64,000 bases of DNA from Deinococcus arboris (GCF_009755355.1 NZ_WQLB01000019.1:1-64000); one strand, 5' to 3'; positions 20,197 to 31,394 are shown, counted from the first letter of the stretch. Notes: a model not told the origin generated them from the letters alone. Translations and numbers: made by a program.

Positions 20197-20780
20197 TCTG
20201 AAGGTGCAGTGGGGGGCAGGTCGCGCGTCAGGTGGGTGTAGTGGCCACCAGCCAGGGTGCGGTGGCCTGCCGCCACAAACCCGCTGCGTTCGTACAGCCG
20301 CGCGGCCGGGTTGCCGTCCTGGGCGAGCAGGCCCAGCCGGGGCAAGCCCAGTTCACATGCCCAGACAGCGGCCGCCGCCAGCAGCTGCGCCCCGATGCCC
20401 TGATTGCGCGCCGCCTCACTGACGGCCAGCGTGTCCAGATACAGCTCGCCGGGTGTACCCTCTGGCTCAATGTGGTCTGGCTGGCCCAGAGCCCGCAGAC
20501 GCGCCCGCAGCGGCTGGTCCAGGAGTTCGGCGGCGGCGCCCGGATAGGCCAGCAGCAGGCCCAAGGGCTGCCCATCGCGCTCGGCCACCCGCACCCTCTC
20601 GAAACTGAGGCGGTGGCCGCTGAGAGGGAACAGCTGCTCGATAACCTCCGCTGCTTCTGCGTCAGAAGGCGTGCCTGTCAGCGCCCAGCCAATGGGGCCG
20701 ATGGTCGCCTGGATCAGCGGCGCAGCAAAGGGTGCGTCGGTGGGTGTGGCCGGGCGGATGGTCACAGGGGCAGGCCTCAT
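20193..20780 (-). CDS. GNAT family N-acetyltransferase
   Basis: A 195-residue GNAT protein. The acetyl-CoA binding region is LYLDTLAVSEAARNQGIGAQLLAAA (about residues 116-140), followed by GLLAQDGNPAARLYERSGF, the usual beta5-alpha4 hallmark. ATG 20780 is chosen because a TATCCT -10 box ends 6 nt upstream. It is the first gene of a two-gene unit with the LCP gene, which it overlaps. The acceptor substrate is unknown. Confidence 0.85.
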
Positions 20781-21168
20781 CGGCTCAGGATAGGCAAAAG
20801 AGTCTTGGCAGACACAAGACAAATCAAAGAAGCCACCTGGCTTGAAGGGCCACGTAGGATCATTAGGGAAAGGCCTATCGCCCTCAGCGCTTAGCGCCTG
20901 CTCTAGGACCAGACTTCACAGACACAGTGAAGGCCAAACCTGGCTATAGGGTGGGGGACCTGTAGAAAAGGGGGCGAGGCTTCAAGCCCACATTTCCGAA
21001 CTGAGGAGTGGACGACGGCGCCTTCCCACCATCAGGAGAAGGAAAGACGCCTCCTTAGAGCAGATTCTCGAAGGCCAAAGGCAGAACTGGTGTGGTGTAG
21101 CACGTTCATAGCCTTGACCGCCCAATAAGGCGGCAAGCTAGCGGCGACCCGATTCAAAAGCAAAAGAG
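20781..21168. other. Intergenic region without recognised genes
   Basis: About 390 bases between the GNAT promoter and the terminator of the lipoprotein gene. A small hairpin (CCGCC-N6-GGCGG) lies near 21116-21131. I see no ORF with coding character and no clear interspersed-repeat copy. Confidence 0.4.
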
Positions 21169-21202
21169 CCGCGCCGGGTCTCCATCTGAAGACCCGGCGC
21201 GG
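21157..21202 (-). terminator. Terminator of the Thr/Asp-rich lipoprotein gene
   Basis: On the minus strand a 12-bp perfect stem (CCGCGCCGGGTC/GACCCGGCGCGG) is followed by a T-rich CTCTTTTGCTTTT. Confidence 0.85.
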
Positions 21203-21217
21203 AAGGACACCTGAACG

Positions 21218-21715
21218 TTAGTTCAGGGTGATTTTGGTGGCGTTCAGGGTGCTGGCGGCCTCGTCAATATCGCCTTCCACAGCCACGTTGGCGTCCGCGC
21301 GGTCGGTGCCGAAGAACTCGTCTGCGCTGGTGGCGGCGCCCTCAAACACGGTATCGGGGCCAACCGTCACGGCGTAGTTGGCGTCGTTCTCGTTAAGGGT
21401 AAAAGTCTGTGCGGTGCCGTCAAAGTCGGTCACGCTACCTTCTAGACCGTCACCGGCCGCCATATCCAGTTCTTCGCTGGTGTTGGCGTCATCGTTGTTG
21501 GTCAGGGTGCTGTCGGCGCCGGGGTCGGCCGCGTCATCGGCAACTTCACCAGTATCGGTGGTGTCCGTGGTGGTATCAGCCGTCGTATCGGTGCTGGTGG
21601 TATCGGTCGTTTCCGTCGTGGTGGTGTCGGTGGTCGTATCGGTCGTGGCGTCGTCCTGGGGGGCGCAAGAAGCGAGCAGGGCGGCAGTAATGAGGGCCAG
21701 CAGGGTGGGTTTCAT
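21218..21715 (-). CDS. Lipoprotein with Thr/Asp repeat and DUF5666-like domain
   Basis: A 165-residue predicted lipoprotein. A signal sequence ends in a lipobox LLASC (Cys at about residue 17). Residues 22-55 are a low-complexity run of Thr, Asp and Glu repeats (DTTTDTTTTETTDTT type), then an acidic linker. The C-terminal domain (about 85-165) has GSVTDFDGTAQTFTL and ADANVAVEGDIDEAA, resembling DUF5666 beta domains. ATG 21715 is chosen because the lipoprotein signal begins there. The repeat is a plausible spacer from the membrane and a likely site of length variation between strains. Confidence 0.78.
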   Translation of the reverse strand: MKPTLLALITAALLASCAPQDDATTDTTTDTTTTETTDTTSTDTTADTTTDTTDTGEVADDAADPGADSTLTNNDDANTSEELDMAAGDGLEGSVTDFDGTAQTFTLNENDANYAVTVGPDTVFEGAATSADEFFGTDRADANVAVEGDIDEAASTLNATKITLN

Positions 21716-21792
21716 GCCTGCTATCTTCTCGGCTCTCCCTGGGGCGCGGCATGAGGAAAGATGCAGGGAACCTTTACATCCCACCACTTGCC

Positions 21793-24012
21793 TTAAGTAA
21801 AGGTGAACTCGCCGTTCTGGACATCGGCTGTGACTGCTCCCCCACCCTTAAGTGGGCCAAACAGCAGTTCGTCGGCTAAGGGCCGGCCCAGACGGGCTTC
21901 AATGACTCTGGCCAGGGGGCGGGCGCCCAGCGCGGGGTCGTGGCCCAGCTCCGCCAGGCGGGCGCGGGCGGCGGGCGTGACAGTCAAGGTTACGCCGCGC
22001 TCTTTCAGCTGGGCTTGGAGCCCCCGCAGGAACTTGTCCACAACGCCGCCCATGACGTCCGGGGACAGGGGAGCAAAGTGCAGCACCGCGTCCAGCCGGT
22101 TGCGGAATTCGGGGGTAAAGGTGCGTTTGACCGCCTCGTTTTCCTCACCGGGGCGGCCCACACGTGAAAAGCCCAGCGCCGGGCGCGCGGCGTCGGCAGC
22201 CCCCGCATTAGTGGTGAACATCAGCAGCAGGCCGCGTCCATCTACCTTCTTGCCGGTGTGGTCGGTCAGGGTGCCGTGGTCCATCAGTTGCAAAAAGAGG
22301 TTGTACACGTCGGGGTGCGCCTTCTCAATCTCGTCCAGCAGCACGACGGCGTGGGGGTGCTTGGCCACGGCGTCGGTCAGCAGGCCGCCCTGGTCAAAGC
22401 CCACATAGCCGGGAGGCGCGCCGATCAGCCGCGCCACGGTGTGGGCCTCCTGGTACTCACTCATGTCAAAGCGGGCCAGGTGGATGCCCAGCCGCTCGGC
22501 CAGGGCGCGGGCCAGTTCGGTTTTGCCCACGCCCGTGGGCCCCGCCAGCAGGAACATGCCCTGCGGTTTCTGGGGGTCGCGCAGCCCGGCGCGGGCCAGT
22601 TTGACGGCACTGGCGACGGCCGACACCGCCGCGTCCTGCCCAAACACGCGCGCCTTGAGGTCGGCTTCCAGGGTGGCCAGCGAGGTCACTTCCTCGGCCT
22701 TGACGGTGCCCAGCGGCACGCGGGCCATGCGGGCCACGGTGGCCTCTATGTCGGGCACGTCCAGGGTGCCGCCCTGCCCAGCGCTGGACCGCGCGGCCCC
22801 GGCTTCATCCAGCACGTCAATGGCCTTGTCGGGCAGAAAGCGGTCACGCAGGTGGCGCACCGACAGGCGTACCGCCGCGTCCAGCGCCGCTGGGGTGTAG
22901 GTGACTCCGTGGTGCGCGGCGTAGCGTCCCGCGAGGCCCTGCACGATGCTCAGGGCGTCCTCCTCGCTGGGTTCGGGGACCTCCACGGTCTGAAACCGCC
23001 GCCACAGGGCGCGGTCTTTTTCCAGGTGGCGCACCTCGGCGGGGGTGGTGGCCCCCAGCACCCGCAGCCCTCCCCGCGCCAGCGCGGGTTTCAGGAGGTT
23101 AGCGGCGTCCACGCTGCCGCCTTCGGTGGCCCCGGCGCCGACCAGGGTGTGCAGCTCATCAATAAACAGCACGGCGTTCTGTCCGTCCAGGGCAGCCAGC
23201 ACGGCCTTCAGGCGGGCCTCAAAATCTCCCCGGTAACGGGTGCCGGCCAGCAGGGCGCCCAGGTCCAGGGCGTACACGGCGGCGCCGCGCAGGAATCCGG
23301 GGGCCTGCCCACCCACCACGCGCTGCGCCAGTCCCTCGGCCAGCGCGGTTTTGCCCACGCCGGGTTCGCCCACCAGGACGGGGTTGTTCTTGGTGCGCCG
23401 CGCCAGGATGTGTGTCACGCGCTCCAGTTCCGGCGTGCGGCCAATCACTGGGTCAAAGGCGCCGGCACGGGCCTGAGCGGTCAGGTCGCTGGCATAGGCG
23501 GCCAGCGGGTCCGGCTCGGTCTCGGCGGGCTGGTCGGGGCCGACGGCGTCCACACCGGCCACCCGGCGCTCCCGTTCGCGGCCCGGCACCTTGGCTGCGC
23601 CGTGGGACAGGTAGCTCAGGACGTCCAGGCGCGTCACACCCTGCGCTTCCAGGACGGTGCGGGCAGCGCTGTCTTCTTCTTCCAGCAACTCGGCCAGCAC
23701 CCGCGCGCCGTCGGCCTGCTCGCGGCCCTTGCCGCTGGCGTGCAGTTGCAGCACGGCGCCTTCCACGACCCGGTGAACGCCCAGGGTGAAGTCCGGCTCG
23801 GCGTCCTCCAGCTGCTCCAGGGTGTCCAGATGGAGGCTGAGGTCACCGCGCAGCCGCTCGACATCCACCGCCAGGGCCAGCAGAGCTTCCAGCGCTTCAG
23901 GGTCGTGGGTCAGGGCCAGCAGCAGATGTTCCTGGGTCACGTATTCGTGTCCGGCCTCGCGGGCGTAGTCAGCGGCCCGTCCAATCGTGACTTGTAAGTG
24001 GTCGCCAATCAT
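21793..24012 (-). CDS. clpA: ATP-dependent Clp protease ATPase subunit ClpA
   Basis: A 739-residue HSP100 unfoldase that feeds substrates to ClpP. The N-terminal Clp_N double repeat (about 1-145) contains QEHLLLALTHDPEA. AAA module D1 has Walker A GEPGVGKT and Walker B FIDELH. D2 has Walker A GPTGVGKT, Walker B LLDEIEKAHPD and the sensor region FRNRLDAVLHF. No ClpB-type middle coiled coil is present, and clpS lies directly upstream, which distinguishes it from ClpC or ClpB. AGAGG precedes the ATG by 5 nt. Confidence 0.95.
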   Translation of the reverse strand: MIGDHLQVTIGRAADYAREAGHEYVTQEHLLLALTHDPEALEALLALAVDVERLRGDLSLHLDTLEQLEDAEPDFTLGVHRVVEGAVLQLHASGKGREQADGARVLAELLEEEDSAARTVLEAQGVTRLDVLSYLSHGAAKVPGRERERRVAGVDAVGPDQPAETEPDPLAAYASDLTAQARAGAFDPVIGRTPELERVTHILARRTKNNPVLVGEPGVGKTALAEGLAQRVVGGQAPGFLRGAAVYALDLGALLAGTRYRGDFEARLKAVLAALDGQNAVLFIDELHTLVGAGATEGGSVDAANLLKPALARGGLRVLGATTPAEVRHLEKDRALWRRFQTVEVPEPSEEDALSIVQGLAGRYAAHHGVTYTPAALDAAVRLSVRHLRDRFLPDKAIDVLDEAGAARSSAGQGGTLDVPDIEATVARMARVPLGTVKAEEVTSLATLEADLKARVFGQDAAVSAVASAVKLARAGLRDPQKPQGMFLLAGPTGVGKTELARALAERLGIHLARFDMSEYQEAHTVARLIGAPPGYVGFDQGGLLTDAVAKHPHAVVLLDEIEKAHPDVYNLFLQLMDHGTLTDHTGKKVDGRGLLLMFTTNAGAADAARPALGFSRVGRPGEENEAVKRTFTPEFRNRLDAVLHFAPLSPDVMGGVVDKFLRGLQAQLKERGVTLTVTPAARARLAELGHDPALGARPLARVIEARLGRPLADELLFGPLKGGGAVTADVQNGEFTFT

Positions 24013-24103
24013 AAATACCTCTGCACACGGAAGCGCACGCCTCCACGGTCCTGTGAGGCCGTGTGGCTGGGCTGAAAAGAGGGAGGTAAGCAGCTGTCTT
24101 GCC

Positions 24104-24421
24104 TCATTCGCTCGCCTCTGGCTCGGCCACCACCCGCAGCGGGTGGCCCTCTCGCTGGGCGTGGCCCATGACCTGCGCGACCTTCGTTTCGGCCACGTCG
24201 CGCGGGTAGACGCCTGCCACCCCCTGCCCCTTGTGGTGAACCGCCAGCATAATCAGCTGCGCGTCCTGCTCGGCTTTGCGGAAATAGCGGCGCAGCACCA
24301 GCACCACAAAGTCCATTGGCGTGTAATCGTCATTGAGCAGCAGCACCCGGAACAGCCGGGGCCGCTCGGTCTCCGTGCGCTCCAGCGTCTGGGTGCTGTG
24401 CTGTTCGTCCCGGCGCGTCAT
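24104..24421 (-). CDS. clpS: ClpS, N-end rule adaptor of ClpA
   Basis: A 105-residue ClpS adaptor. The core RVLLLNDDYTPMDFVVLVLRRYF (about residues 25-47) holds the Asn-Asp and Met residues that bind N-degrons, and MLAVHHKGQGVAGVY contains the paired His region. ClpS delivers proteins with destabilising N-termini to ClpA. A TACACT -10 box ends 7 nt before the ATG, so the operon mRNA probably starts at or near the ATG. clpA follows after about 91 nt. Confidence 0.95.
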   Translation of the reverse strand: MTRRDEQHSTQTLERTETERPRLFRVLLLNDDYTPMDFVVLVLRRYFRKAEQDAQLIMLAVHHKGQGVAGVYPRDVAETKVAQVMGHAQREGHPLRVVAEPEASE

Positions 24422-24484
24422 GGGGCCGAGTGTAGCGGGCAGGGCGCCAGGCGGCAGGAACGTGCCTTACGGTCAAGGTTAACC

Positions 24485-24508
24485 CCCCTCCATAGGGGAA
24501 GGGGGGCT
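24485..24508 (-). terminator. Possible terminator of the LEA-like gene
   Basis: A 7-bp CCCCCCT/AGGGGGG hairpin follows the LEA-like gene on the minus strand. The T tract after it is short (GGTTAACCTTG), so the call is tentative. Confidence 0.45.
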
Positions 24509-24527
24509 CCAGGGGAAAACTGGGTGG

Positions 24528-25103
24528 TCAGGCTTTGGGGTTGGGCTGCCCGCCGGGCCGGGTGGTGTCCTGGGCGGCTGTTTTGAGATCAGCGGCGGCC
24601 TGGGCGGCTGTGGTTTTCGCCTCAGCGCCGGCCTGTTTGGCCGCGTCCTTGAGGTCATTGCCAGCCTGCTTGGCGTCGGCGGCCGCCTGGCCAGCGTTCT
24701 GTTTCACTTCGGTCTTGACGTCGGCCGCCTTGTCGCTGGCGGTGTTCGCCACGTCGCGGGCAGCAGCGCCGGCCTGGGTGGTTGCCCCGCTGACGGCCGT
24801 TTTCACGTCGCCGGCCACCTCTTTGGCCTTGTCCAGCGCCGCCTGCGTGCCGCCCGAGGCGGCGTCTTTGACCTCGCCGGCCTTCTCGGCAATGACGGCG
24901 CCCGCGTCCTTGGCGGCGTCCTTGGTCTTCTCCCAGCCCTTGGTGACGCTCTGGCCCACGTCATGGGCGGCGTCTTTCAGGCCCAGTTCGGCCAGCTTGG
25001 CGTCCAGGGCGCGGCGGTTTTGCTCACGGCTGAAGTAGTACGCGCCGGCGCCCACCAGGGCACCCAACACCAGCAGCCGTTTCAGGGGAAAGTGATGACT
25101 CAT
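24528..25103 (-). CDS. LEA-like hydrophilic repeat protein with N-terminal anchor
   Basis: A 191-residue protein. Residues 8-24 (RLLVLGALVGAGAYYFS) form one short hydrophobic anchor. The rest is an Ala/Lys/Asp/Glu-rich amphipathic helix with an 11-residue-like periodicity of units such as KDAAKDAG, DKAKEVAGDVKTAV and DLKDAAKQAGAEAKT. This matches group 3 LEA or apolipoprotein-like composition, associated with membrane and protein protection during drying. The anchor resembles YtxH proteins. A TAGGCT -10 box ends 7 nt before the ATG. Function is inferred from composition only. Confidence 0.75.
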   Translation of the reverse strand: MSHHFPLKRLLVLGALVGAGAYYFSREQNRRALDAKLAELGLKDAAHDVGQSVTKGWEKTKDAAKDAGAVIAEKAGEVKDAASGGTQAALDKAKEVAGDVKTAVSGATTQAGAAARDVANTASDKAADVKTEVKQNAGQAAADAKQAGNDLKDAAKQAGAEAKTTAAQAAADLKTAAQDTTRPGGQPNPKA

Positions 25104-25351
25104 GAGAAGCAGCCTACGCCCCCCTCATCTGTGCAGGATGAGCTGCAATTTACGCGCAGTTCACGCCGTTGCTGGCTGATCCCGATTCCGAACATTCCTC
25201 AGGGTAGGCGGGCATTGGTCCGTCTGGCGCTGCAAAGCGGCACCGTCCAGGGTGGAGGAGAGGGTACGGGACTCCGAGCATTGGACTTGCAAAGCACCGA
25301 AGGGGGCCATCTCCGGTGCCTTCCTGACTCTTCCGAAAACGGATGAATTCC

Positions 25352-25726
25352 CTACAGCCCGCCCAGCCCCAGGCGCCGGGCCAGCCCTTCGCTGAAGATC
25401 CAGTCCTCGGGCTCGTCCAGGCCCTGCACCTCGACCAGCACGCAGCCACGCGCCAGGTAAAACGCGGTAATTGTGCTCCAGGCCTCGTCTTCGGTGGCGG
25501 CCGTTTCTTCGATGTCGTCCAGCGTTCCCCACAGGTCACCGTCCACCTCGGCGCTGCGCAGGGCCTCGGCATGGGCGCTCAGGGCCCAGGCGTCCACCGC
25601 CTCGTCTGGGGCGTAGGTTTCGCCGGGCTGGCGCACGTCCAGGCGGTCATCACGCTCGTACAGGGACGCCAGGAAGGTGGCCCAGGCATCTGGGGTCAGG
25701 ACAAAGGGAGAGGGGCGCTCGCTCAC
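25352..25726 (-). CDS. Hypothetical acidic protein
   Basis: A 124-residue acidic protein of unknown function. It begins SERPSPFVLTPDAWATFLASLYERDDRL and ends VLVEVQGLDEPEDWIFSEGLARRLGLGGL, with a central acidic helical part (DLWGTLDDIEETAATEDEAW). GTG 25726 is chosen because a TACACT -10 box (25734-25739) ends 7 nt upstream. The frame continues far upstream but only as a shadow of the divergent DUF1517 gene. About 250 bases downstream (25104-25351) hold only a degenerate repeat-like stretch. Confidence 0.7.
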   Translation of the reverse strand: MSERPSPFVLTPDAWATFLASLYERDDRLDVRQPGETYAPDEAVDAWALSAHAEALRSAEVDGDLWGTLDDIEETAATEDEAWSTITAFYLARGCVLVEVQGLDEPEDWIFSEGLARRLGLGGL

Positions 25727-25807
25727 GCTGGCCAGTGTACGGGCCGCTGCCGCAGGCCGTGAAGAAACGGTGCAGGCGCGCCCAGGGCAGGCCGGTACAC
25801 TTGCGCT

Positions 25808-26770
25808 ATGACCGCGTTTACGCCGCGCCGCGCGCCCCTGCTGCTGACTGTGCTTCTGACCTGCCTGCTGGTGCCTCTGCTGGCTGGCTGGGCCGGCGCC
25901 CAGTCCGGTGGGGGCTTTGGCGGGCGCAGTTCGGGCAGCTCGGGGGGGAGCTCCGGCGGCAGTTCGGGGGGGTACAGCAGTCCGTCGCGCGGGGGGGGGT
26001 ACAGCGGCGGCTACGGGGGCGGGTACAGCGGCCCCATCATTATCAATAATGGCGGCTACGGCGGTGGGTACGGCTACAGCAGCGGCGGGGGCGGCCTGAT
26101 TGGCCTGCTGGTGCTGGGCGTGGTGATTTTCCTGGTGGTGGGCGCCCTGCGCCGGGGTCTGGGCAGCGGCGGCGCACGCGGCTTGGGGGCGGTCAGTGGC
26201 ACTGCGCAGGCCCTGAGCGTGCAGCTGCTGCTGGCTGAGGGAGACGAGGTCAAGCGCGCCCTGGGCCGCGTGGCCCAGAGCGGCGATCCCGACACCAACG
26301 AGGGCCTGACCCGCATGTTGCAGGAAGCGGCGCTGGTGGTGCTGCGCCACCCCGAGCGCTGGGTCTACGGCAATGTGGAACGCGCCCAGGGCTCGGCCTC
26401 CACCGCCGACAGCCAGGTGGGCGCCTGGGCCACCCAGGCCCGCGCCGCCTTTACCGAGCAGACCACCAGCAACTACCAGAACCGTGACCCCCACAGCGGC
26501 TATCAGCGCCGCGACGACTACACCTTTCAGGCTGACGCCGGCGACCAGTACCTGGCGGTCACGATTGCGGTGGCCGCCCACACGTTGGCAGGGCTGCCCC
26601 CTGCCGGCGCCACCAACGCCGCCGAGGCCCGCGCCGCCCTGAGCGCCCTGAGCAGCGTGACCCCCGGCGACCTCATTCGGGCCGAAGTGGTCTGGAGTCC
26701 CGACGCACCGGGCGAATTCCTAAGCGAGGACGAGGCCATTCAGAAGTATCCCGAGCTGACCAGGTTGTAG
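25808..26770 (+). CDS. DUF1517 family membrane protein
   Basis: A 320-residue protein. A signal peptide (about 1-31, ending WAGAQS) leads into a Gly/Ser/Tyr-rich stretch (32-95) with many SGG and GGY units. A transmembrane helix follows at about 97-115 ([19 protein letters not shown]). The C-terminal domain has the DUF1517 features [35 protein letters not shown] and [18 protein letters not shown]. Cyanobacterial and plant relatives are thylakoid or envelope proteins of unclear role. A TACACT -10 box (25796-25801) ends 6 nt before the ATG. It is divergent from the acidic hypothetical gene. Confidence 0.8.
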   Translation: MTAFTPRRAPLLLTVLLTCLLVPLLAGWAGAQSGGGFGGRSSGSSGGSSGGSSGGYSSPSRGGGYSGGYGGGYSGPIIINNGGYGGGYGYSSGGGGLIGLLVLGVVIFLVVGALRRGLGSGGARGLGAVSGTAQALSVQLLLAEGDEVKRALGRVAQSGDPDTNEGLTRMLQEAALVVLRHPERWVYGNVERAQGSASTADSQVGAWATQARAAFTEQTTSNYQNRDPHSGYQRRDDYTFQADAGDQYLAVTIAVAAHTLAGLPPAGATNAAEARAALSALSSVTPGDLIRAEVVWSPDAPGEFLSEDEAIQKYPELTRL

Positions 26771-27020
26771 GGAGAGATAGGGGCCTGGTGTCCCGCGCTG
26801 AACGGGTGAGGGAGTCCTGTAGCGAGAAGGCCAGGCTGGCGCTCTCTCAGCTGTGTATGCGCTCTGTGACCTGGCTGGACGGACTTCAGGCTTTGCTCGC
26901 TGGAATTAGCCCCTCATCAAGTTCGCTGCCTGGGCCTTTCTCTGAAGCACAGTTTTGACCCGTTTCTCCTGCAACTCTGGGCACGGTCTGGGGTCGCGTT
27001 GGCACCCTATGCTGCTTCCG

Positions 27021-27347
27021 ATGGCCCGCCGCCGCGCTCCCTCTGCCTGGCCTCCGCCGCCCCGGCCGCCTGAATGCTGCGCCCTGTGTGAGCGTGAGGT
27101 GCCGCAGCTGACAGAGCACCACCTGCTGCCCCGTTCTCAGGGCCGGCGGCAGGGGCTGAAGGCCGCTGAACTGCCGACCACGCTCCTGTGCCCGGCCTGC
27201 CACAAGTTCCTGCACCGCACCCTGACGAATGCGGAACTGGCCCGCGACTACCGCGACCTGCCTGCGCTGCGTGCCCAGGAGGACGTGGCCCGCTTCGTGG
27301 CCTGGATTCGCCGCCAGCCGCCCACCAAAGCGGTGCGGGTGAAATAA
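27021..27347 (+). CDS. Small HNH-like zinc protein
   Basis: A 108-residue protein with an HNH/treble-clef pattern. [22 protein letters not shown] gives the first Cys pair and the paired His, then [18 protein letters not shown] gives the second Cys pair and the later His. These match small bacterial HNH proteins, some of which are nicking endonucleases. The basic Pro-rich N-terminus has no domain. ATG 27021 is chosen from a TATGCT -10 box ending 7 nt before it. Activity is plausible but not shown. Confidence 0.75.
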   Translation: MARRRAPSAWPPPPRPPECCALCEREVPQLTEHHLLPRSQGRRQGLKAAELPTTLLCPACHKFLHRTLTNAELARDYRDLPALRAQEDVARFVAWIRRQPPTKAVRVK

Positions 27348-27348
27348 T

Positions 27349-27506
27349 GCGAACTCCGATTGAGCCGTTTGCAAAAACAATTCAATCCGAGCGGACTGGC
27401 AAAGCTGCGCAGCAGAGCGAGTAGGAGAAAAAGGGGACTGAAGAGCGTGGAGTTTAACGAATCGGTTCTTTCCTGATGTGTTAACGAAATAGCCGGAATC
27501 CGTCTA
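27349..27506 (+). repeat. Interspersed MITE-like repeat, copy at 27.4 kb
   Basis: Shares long blocks with the copy at 36011-36170, such as AAAGCTGCGCAGCAGAGCGA and GCCGGAATCCGTCTA at the right end. The left TIR is worn (GCGAACTCCGATTGA). Confidence 0.8.
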
Positions 27507-27509
27507 AAA

Positions 27510-27546
27510 GTCAGGCGCGCTGAGGGTGTGTCTCAGCGCGCCTGAC
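27510..27546 (-). terminator. Terminator of the cytochrome c gene
   Basis: A perfect 15-bp stem (GTCAGGCGCGCTGAG/CTCAGCGCGCCTGAC) with a 7-nt loop, followed on the minus strand by TTTTAG. Confidence 0.88.
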
Positions 27547-27558
27547 CTGCCAACGGCT

Positions 27559-28293
27559 TTATTTCAGCGTGCCCACATAGGCGGCCACGGCGGCCAGGTC
27601 GCTGTCCGTCATGGGTTGGAGGGCAATACGCATGGCGTCGGGGTAAGCGATTCCCACAGGCGGCAGGGCGCGGTACTCCTTCAAGGCCGCCAGAACAGCG
27701 GTTTCACCCAGGCGAACCAGACTGGGAATGCCCAGGGCGTCAGCCCCCTGCCCGTCTTCGCCGTGGCAGACCACGCAGGCCATGACATTGCGGGCCGGGT
27801 CGCCTTCCAGATACAGGGCCGTGCCCTGGGCCAAGCGGGCAGCAGCCGTGGCGGCGGGTGGGGTGGAGGCCGGGCTGACCGGCGACGTGGCGGGAGCCGC
27901 TGGGGTGGATGGCGCCGGGGTGCTGGGTGCGGGGGCCGCCGGCGTGGCGCCGGCCTGGGCGTAGTGCGCCGCCAAGTCCACGATGTCCTGGTCCGACAGC
28001 TGAGAGGCCACCCCCTGCATGACAGGGTTGCGCCGCGTGCCGGCCCGGAAGGCCACCAGCGCTTCCTGAATTCGGGCCGCACTCTGGCCTTCCAGCACAG
28101 GCGCGCGTCCTCCGGCGCGGTGGCAGCCAGCGCAGGAACTGGCCGCCAGGGTTGCGCCGCGCGCCGCATTCGCGGTGGCGCTCAGGGCGCCGGCAGCGGA
28201 GGGGGTGGTCTGGGCCAGCACGGCGCCCGCCAGCATCAGGGCGGGCAGTCCGGCGGCAAGAAGACGAACAGACAGGCGGTGACGTGTGCCCAT
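27559..28293 (-). CDS. Di-haem class I c-type cytochrome
   Basis: A 244-residue exported protein. A signal peptide (1-27) precedes two cytochrome c domains joined by a Pro/Ala/Thr-rich linker (about 118-150). Haem-binding motifs are CAGCH (about residue 54) and CVVCH (about 172). Likely distal Met ligands are in NPVMQGVASQL and MRIALQPMT. It probably carries electrons in the periplasm between respiratory complexes, as c4-type cytochromes do. No oxidase genes lie next to it. The PAP2 gene lies just upstream on the same strand. Confidence 0.87.
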   Translation of the reverse strand: MGTRHRLSVRLLAAGLPALMLAGAVLAQTTPSAAGALSATANAARGATLAASSCAGCHRAGGRAPVLEGQSAARIQEALVAFRAGTRRNPVMQGVASQLSDQDIVDLAAHYAQAGATPAAPAPSTPAPSTPAAPATSPVSPASTPPAATAAARLAQGTALYLEGDPARNVMACVVCHGEDGQGADALGIPSLVRLGETAVLAALKEYRALPPVGIAYPDAMRIALQPMTDSDLAAVAAYVGTLK

Positions 28294-28328
28294 AACAACC
28301 TCCCAAAAGCCTGCGGGTGAACTGCTGC

Positions 28329-29153
28329 TTAGTGTACGGCCTGCGGCGCCGGGACCGTCACCCCGGTCTGTGCAGGCAGCCAGCGGCGCAGCACGGCGGG
28401 CACCACCTCGGCCGCGACGACCACCAGCAGGGCGTAGCGCAGCACGCGCACAACGGTCAGGTCTTTGAGGGCGTCGGGCAGGGCGCTCAGGCCAAAGTAG
28501 ACGGCAAACACCATCACCAGGCCGGCGACAGCCACGATCAGGCGGCCCGCCAGGTCACGCGGCGGGGCGAAGGTGGGGCGGGTCACCCAGAAGCCGGCCA
28601 GCAGGCCCAGGCCCGCCCCCACCTCGCGCGGGGTGTTCGCCGGCAGCACAGCGGCCACCACCAGCACCAGTGCCGGAGGCAGCCAGCGGCCCAGGTCGTG
28701 TTCCGGGAAATGGCTCCGGGCAGCGGCGTAGGCGAACAGCCCGCCCAGCAGCAGCCCCACCACCACGTCGCTGGGATAGTGCACCCCCAGCGCCAAGCGG
28801 GAGACCGCCACCACCGCCACCAGCAGCGCCGCCGCCACCCACAGCCAGCGCCGGCCCAGCTGCGCGGCTATCCCGAACCACAGGGTCGCGCTCATCTGGG
28901 TGTGGCCACTGGGCAGCCCCGGCCCGCCGGCCGTCGCCTTGGCCGCCTCAGAGGCCACCGAGGGATCACTGAAAAAGGGGCGTGGCAGGTCCAGGCCGTA
29001 TTTCAGGGCCGAATTGACCAGGTAGCTCAGGGCAAAGGCCACGCCTAGGTTGCGCCCGCCACTGGGCCACACCAGCCAGGTGTACAGCGCCAGTGCCACG
29101 ATAAAGACCTCGTCACGCCCCAGGTTCGTGACCGCCATCCAGAAACTGTCCAT
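28329..29153 (-). CDS. PAP2-family membrane phosphatase
   Basis: A 274-residue polytopic membrane protein with the three PAP2 catalytic motifs: KYGLDLPRP (near residue 51), PSGHT (about 81), and [13 protein letters not shown] (about 118). Hydrophobic segments predict roughly seven to eight helices, including a C-terminal extension absent from minimal family members. Likely substrates are undecaprenyl pyrophosphate or phosphatidic acid. Its promoter region is shared with the divergent ABC gene and contains an inverted repeat. Confidence 0.88.
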   Translation of the reverse strand: MDSFWMAVTNLGRDEVFIVALALYTWLVWPSGGRNLGVAFALSYLVNSALKYGLDLPRPFFSDPSVASEAAKATAGGPGLPSGHTQMSATLWFGIAAQLGRRWLWVAAALLVAVVAVSRLALGVHYPSDVVVGLLLGGLFAYAAARSHFPEHDLGRWLPPALVLVVAAVLPANTPREVGAGLGLLAGFWVTRPTFAPPRDLAGRLIVAVAGLVMVFAVYFGLSALPDALKDLTVVRVLRYALLVVVAAEVVPAVLRRWLPAQTGVTVPAPQAVH

Positions 29154-29164
29154 GTGCTGCCTAT

Positions 29165-29182
29165 TGTGACTTATTTTTCACA
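29165..29182. promoter_or_regulatory. Inverted repeat TGTGA-N8-TCACA between divergent genes
   Basis: TGTGA (29165-29169) and TCACA (29178-29182) form a symmetrical site in the divergent promoter region of the PAP2 and ABC genes. The arms equal CRP half-sites but the spacing is 8 rather than 6, so CRP binding is doubtful. Confidence 0.35.
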
Positions 29183-29227
29183 TGGTCGGGTGCCGCGTGG
29201 CCGCTGCGGCGCGGTAAACTGCGGGGT

Positions 29228-30802
<1,575 letters not shown>

Positions 30803-30817
30803 GGCTCGGGTATAGGG

Positions 30818-30851
30818 GCGCCTCCGGTGTGGGGGCGCTTTTTTTGTTTTT
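30818..30851 (+). terminator. Terminator of the ABC ATPase gene
   Basis: GCGCCTCC pairs with GGGGGCGC (one G-U) over a 5-nt loop, followed by seven T and GTTTTT. Confidence 0.9.
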
Positions 30852-30859
30852 CGGCGGGG

Positions 30860-31358
<499 letters not shown>

Positions 31359-31394
31359 GTCAGTTCAGACGCTCTCTATCCATAGGGCAGAACA

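Noticed and set aside
24468..24484. TTACGGTCAAGGTTAAC resembling the ddrA RDRM
   Set aside because: Only one arm matches; the 3' arm agrees at one of five bases and no promoter of a damage gene is adjacent.
25727..26581. Long minus-strand frame running upstream of the acidic hypothetical gene
   Set aside because: It is the mirror of the DUF1517 gene, low in complexity, and crosses two promoters.
29165..29182. CRP binding site
   Set aside because: Spacing between half-sites is 8, not the 6 required; kept only as an unnamed inverted repeat.
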